Shown here in pieces: positions 62,111 to 64,000 of a stretch of 64,000 nt of DNA; within the stretch, counting starts at the first letter, position 1; every line of letters begins with the position of its first letter. The notes under the pieces were generated by a model. That model did not search any database and was not told where the DNA came from. It saw only the letters and a program-made list of their open reading frames with translations. The stretch lies in assembly GCF_018917965.1 (NCBI RefSeq), contig NZ_JAHLPP010000007.1, forward strand, positions 17,671-81,670, read 5' to 3'. Both the position numbers and the translations under genes were made by a program. The stretch comes from Pseudoflavonifractor sp. MSJ-37 (GTDB lineage: Bacteria > Bacillota > Clostridia > Oscillospirales > Oscillospiraceae).

Positions 62111-62596
62111 ATGTCCATCCTCATCCGCAATGCCGTCCCGGCCGATCTGGACGGGGTCTGCGCCGTAGAGAACGCCGGCTTCCCGCCTGCGGAGGCCGCC
62201 GCCCGGGAGGCCTTCCGTTACCGCATCGCCGCCTTCCCCGACTGGTTCCTGGTGGCCGAGGAGGACGGCCGGATCGTGGGCCTGCTGAACGGCCCGGCCA
62301 TCCGGGAGCGCTTTATCTGCGACTCCATCTATGAGCCCGGCGGAGCCGGCGGGGACGGCGAGACGCTGGCCATCCTTGGTCTGGCCGTCCTGCCCAGCCA
62401 TCGCCGTCAGGGCCTGGCCGCCCGGCTCATGGGGACCTATCTGGACCGGGCCCGTGCCGCCGGGAAGCGCCGGGTGGTGCTGACCTGCAAGGACCGCCTG
62501 ATCCACTACTATGAGAAATTCGGCTTCCGGAACTGTGGTGTCTCCCAGTCCGTCCACGGCGGGGCCGTGTGGTACGATATGGAGCGGACGCTGTGA
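62111..62596 (+). CDS. GNAT-family N-acetyltransferase
   Basis: The 161-residue protein has the acetyl-CoA-binding motif A with LPSHRRQGLAARLM (about 97-110) and the C-terminal HYYEKFGFRN segment (about 137-147). Its substrate is unknown; an arylalkylamine-like or small-molecule acetyltransferase is possible. An AGGAGCG site lies before ATG 62111. It follows repeat copy B and precedes the small-RNA locus. Confidence 0.88.
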   Translation: MSILIRNAVPADLDGVCAVENAGFPPAEAAAREAFRYRIAAFPDWFLVAEEDGRIVGLLNGPAIRERFICDSIYEPGGAGGDGETLAILGLAVLPSHRRQGLAARLMGTYLDRARAAGKRRVVLTCKDRLIHYYEKFGFRNCGVSQSVHGGAVWYDMERTL

Positions 62597-62637
62597 TGTT
62601 TTCCACAGAGAGGACCGTAGATGTGGAAACAGAAAAT

Positions 62638-62659
62638 GCCCCAGTGTATACACTGGGGC
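62638..62659 (+). promoter_or_regulatory. 22-bp perfect palindrome upstream of the small-RNA promoter
   Basis: GCCCCAGTGTA and TACACTGGGGC abut with no loop, 34 bp before the -35 of the small-RNA promoter. It may be an operator or, as a loop-less stem, a poor terminator of the acetyltransferase gene. Confidence 0.5.
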
Positions 62660-62692
62660 GGAGCGGCATATGGTCGGAATTCCGAAAACCGG

Positions 62693-62721
62693 TTGAAAAC
62701 GGCGCGGAACTATGGTAAGAT
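62693..62721 (+). promoter_or_regulatory. Promoter of the structured small RNA
   Basis: TTGAAA, a 17-nt spacer and TAAGAT. The predicted start is G62728, exactly the first base of the RNA's closing stem. Confidence 0.75.
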
Positions 62722-62727
62722 AGCCAT

Positions 62728-62961
62728 GGAAAACAAAAATGCGACAGCACGCCGGGAGGTAGGAGTCCCGACGTGCCTGCGCAGGTGCAACACCACCTAC
62801 ACCACGGCATAGAACCGCATCGCACGTTTTATTATACGGTATCCCGCCGCCTTTTACAAGGCCCTCCGGGAGACCCGTTTTTGGCGTGCGCCTGTAGCAT
62901 TACAGAGGTCCGGCCTCTTGCGTCGTGTGGGGGAACACCCTGCACGGCGTTTTTGTTTTCC
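62728..62961 (+). ncRNA. Probable structured small RNA, family unassigned
   Basis: The first 15 nt (GGAAAACAAAAATGC, 62728-62742) pair with the last 15 (GCGTTTTTGTTTTCC, 62947-62961) with one wobble. The interior has a long stem with one mismatch (GCACG-CGGGA/TCCCG-CGTGC, 62747-62776), CTGTA-GCAT-TACAG (62892-62905) and a hairpin with a U-run (62920-62959). The transcript start and terminator coincide with the ends of the closing stem. It has no SRP, 6S or tmRNA signatures that I could recognise, and there is no T-box or GEMM consensus. Confidence 0.6.
62920..62959 (+). terminator. Terminator of the small RNA
   Basis: CGTCGTG and GGG pair with CCC and CACGGCG and are followed by TTTTTGTTTT. 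Confidence 0.7.
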
Positions 62962-62976
62962 ATCCCGCGCACGACG

Positions 62977-62998
62977 GAGGGCCGGGCATCCGGCCCTC
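62977..62998 (+). promoter_or_regulatory. Hairpin in the leader of the 63052 gene
   Basis: GAGGGCCGG pairs with CCGGCCCTC around GCAT; no U-run follows. About 50 nt downstream lies the ribosome site of the next gene. No separate promoter for that gene was seen, so it may depend on read-through of the small-RNA terminator. Confidence 0.45.
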
Positions 62999-63051
62999 TC
63001 CCCCGCACCCGCCGGGATGGAACAACAGAATAAAAAGAGGAGGAACCTGAC

Positions 63052-63765
63052 ATGAAACTGCACCGGGCGCGCGATTTCGCGGCCGGGGTCCTCGTGGCGA
63101 CTCTGGCCCTCGGCGTAGCTGTCCCCGCGGGGGCGGCGGCGCTGACCAGCAAGAAGATCAACGTTTTGCAGGGCATCGAGATCTTCGTGGACGGAGTCCG
63201 TCTGGACCCCAAGGATGCCAACGGCAAGAGCGTGGAGACCTTCGTCTACAACGGCACCACCTACATCCCTCTCCGGGCCGTGAGCCAGGCCCTGGGCAAG
63301 GCCGTCAATTACGACGGAAACACCAAGCGGGCCTACATTGGAAGCTCTCCCATGACCACCGGGAGCTATCGGATGGAGGATGTGTGCAAGCCGTATACGG
63401 TCTGGGGCAGCGGACGTACAGGGATAGTTACGGGTGCTCAGACTATGAAAATGGGTGGTAAAGAGTATGGGAATGGGTTTTTGGCGACTTCCCGTGGCAC
63501 TCAATGGGCGCTATTCAATCTGGATGGGGCATATAGTAGCCTGACTTTGGATTTGGGACATATCGATGGTACAGGCAACCTCGATTCCGAAGTGATCTTC
63601 TACGTAGATGACGTGCGGGTGGCCAACTATACGGTGGACCCGGAGGCCCTTCCCCGGAAGGTCACCATCCCCCTGAACCATGGGCTCCAGATGAAGATTG
63701 AGGTACATAATGGCCTTGGTCAAACGGATCCGAATGTCGGCCTCGGCAACATGATGTTCCAGTAA
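63052..63765 (+). CDS. Secreted protein with copper-amine-oxidase-N-like domain
   Basis: The 237-residue protein has a signal peptide (about 1-30, cleaved near AGAAAL), an N-terminal copper-amine-oxidase-N1-like 'stalk' domain with TTYIPLRAVSQALGKAV (about 69-85) and a C-terminal beta-rich part with NPCBM-like features (about 120-237). These domains occur in cell-surface proteins of Clostridia and often bind wall polymers or carbohydrates. A GGAGG site precedes the ATG. Its role is unknown. It is followed by a terminator at 63832-63863. Confidence 0.7.
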   Translation: MKLHRARDFAAGVLVATLALGVAVPAGAAALTSKKINVLQGIEIFVDGVRLDPKDANGKSVETFVYNGTTYIPLRAVSQALGKAVNYDGNTKRAYIGSSPMTTGSYRMEDVCKPYTVWGSGRTGIVTGAQTMKMGGKEYGNGFLATSRGTQWALFNLDGAYSSLTLDLGHIDGTGNLDSEVIFYVDDVRVANYTVDPEALPRKVTIPLNHGLQMKIEVHNGLGQTDPNVGLGNMMFQ

Positions 63766-63831
63766 GCTCCTCTAACAGCCTGCGGGACGGGACAGCGCCC
63801 GTCCCCTACGCTCTCTGATCCCACATGACAC

Positions 63832-63863
63832 AAAAGCTCCTCCCCGGGCGGGGAGGAGCTTTT
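63832..63863 (+). terminator. Bidirectional terminator between the 63052 gene and etfA
   Basis: AAAAGCTCCTCCCC pairs with GGGGAGGAGCTTTT, with A and T runs on both sides. Confidence 0.9.
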
Positions 63864-63877
63864 TGTATCCATATGTC

Positions 63878-64000
63878 TTATTTGCCAGCCTTGATGGCCT
63901 TGATGGAGTCGATGAGCATGGGGGTGACCTTGAACAGGTCGCCCGCGATGCCGTAGGAGGCCACCTCGAAGATGGGGGCGGACTCGTTCTTGTTCACGGC
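63878..64000 (-). CDS. etfA: Electron transfer flavoprotein alpha subunit, C-terminal end (5' end outside window)
   Basis: Forty codons before the stop encode the family ending [20 protein letters not shown] and SIKAIKAGK, which contains the FAD-contacting ADYGIVGDL-like stretch of EtfA. The rest lies beyond position 64000. With EtfB it carries electrons between dehydrogenases and the quinone or bifurcating acyl-CoA dehydrogenase complexes of anaerobes. Confidence 0.85.
   Translation of the reverse strand, partial: AVNKNESAPIFEVASYGIAGDLFKVTPMLIDSIKAIKAGK

Noticed and set aside
59926..62130. A 734-codon minus-strand frame opposite typA and repeat copy B
   Set aside because: Antisense of typA; its end inside the repeat gives only a short shared frame with copy A.
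62728..62961. SRP RNA, tmRNA or RNase P RNA
   Set aside because: The conserved GGAAGGAGCAG loop, the tmRNA tag and the RNase P core motifs were not found.
62728..62961. c-di-GMP (GEMM) riboswitch before the 63052 gene
   Set aside because: The AAAGGGCAAACC / GGGACGCAAAGC pattern is missing.

Overview
The window is a piece of a GC-rich Clostridia chromosome, most likely from an Oscillospiraceae-type gut anaerobe (Oscillibacter, Dysosmobacter, Flavonifractor or Lawsonibacter-like). That placement is an inference from gene content: S-layer-homology (SLH) surface proteins, a V-type ATPase, a zinc-type S14, an S10-spc-alpha block with a KOW protein between map and infA, and strong AGGAGG ribosome-binding sites. 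There is no rRNA operon and no CRISPR array. Most genes are on the minus strand.

Layout. 1-7.0 kb: two tandem SLH/hydrolase surface proteins (one fused to a 5'-nucleotidase), a PTS EIIC-type membrane protein, a divergent lipoate-protein ligase and a small membrane protein. 7.1-23.6 kb: the complete S10-spc-alpha ribosomal protein region (rpsJ to rplQ), with secY, adk, map, infA and rpoA, a strong promoter, a structured leader of about 270 nt and an internal promoter before rpsH. 23.7-31.3 kb: a chorismate/phenylalanine operon (aroF-aroB-aroA-aroC-pheA-aroK-aroQ-aroE). It is preceded by a leader peptide rich in Phe, Tyr and Trp and by an intrinsic terminator, the hallmarks of ribosome-mediated attenuation. 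31.4-34.1 kb: a radical SAM/TatD pair and a zinc-ribbon-like membrane protein. 34.1-43.0 kb: a nine-gene V-type ATPase operon in the Enterococcus ntpFIKECGABD order, whose K subunit carries the known Na+-ligand residues. 43.2-56.8 kb: a putative glycoside hydrolase, a MarR regulator, an SLH protein, a P-type ATPase under a yybP-ykoY Mn2+ riboswitch, a QueG-like protein, a MurE-type ligase, a phosphoglucomutase, a FeoA/GGDEF-EAL pair and an HpcH/HpaI aldolase.

56.8-62.1 kb is an accessory, decayed stretch. It holds frameshifted relics, a relaxase fragment, the C-terminal end of a tyrosine recombinase, one intact tRNA-Arg(CCU) and two degenerate copies of it, and typA. Two copies of a conserved, non-coding-looking element of about 230-260 bp lie here, each bracketed by a duplicated terminator hairpin. 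The end of the window (62.1-64.0 kb) holds a GNAT acetyltransferase, a probable structured small RNA of about 234 nt with its own promoter, closing stem and terminator, a copper-amine-oxidase-N-like secreted protein and the 3' end of etfA.

The observations most worth following are the aromatic leader-peptide attenuator, the terminator-bracketed repeat family, the unassigned structured RNA at 62728-62961, the tRNA-Arg integration scar, and the FeoA plus c-di-GMP enzyme unit behind a palindromic operator. All promoter, hairpin and family calls were made by eye; no searches or folding programs were run.
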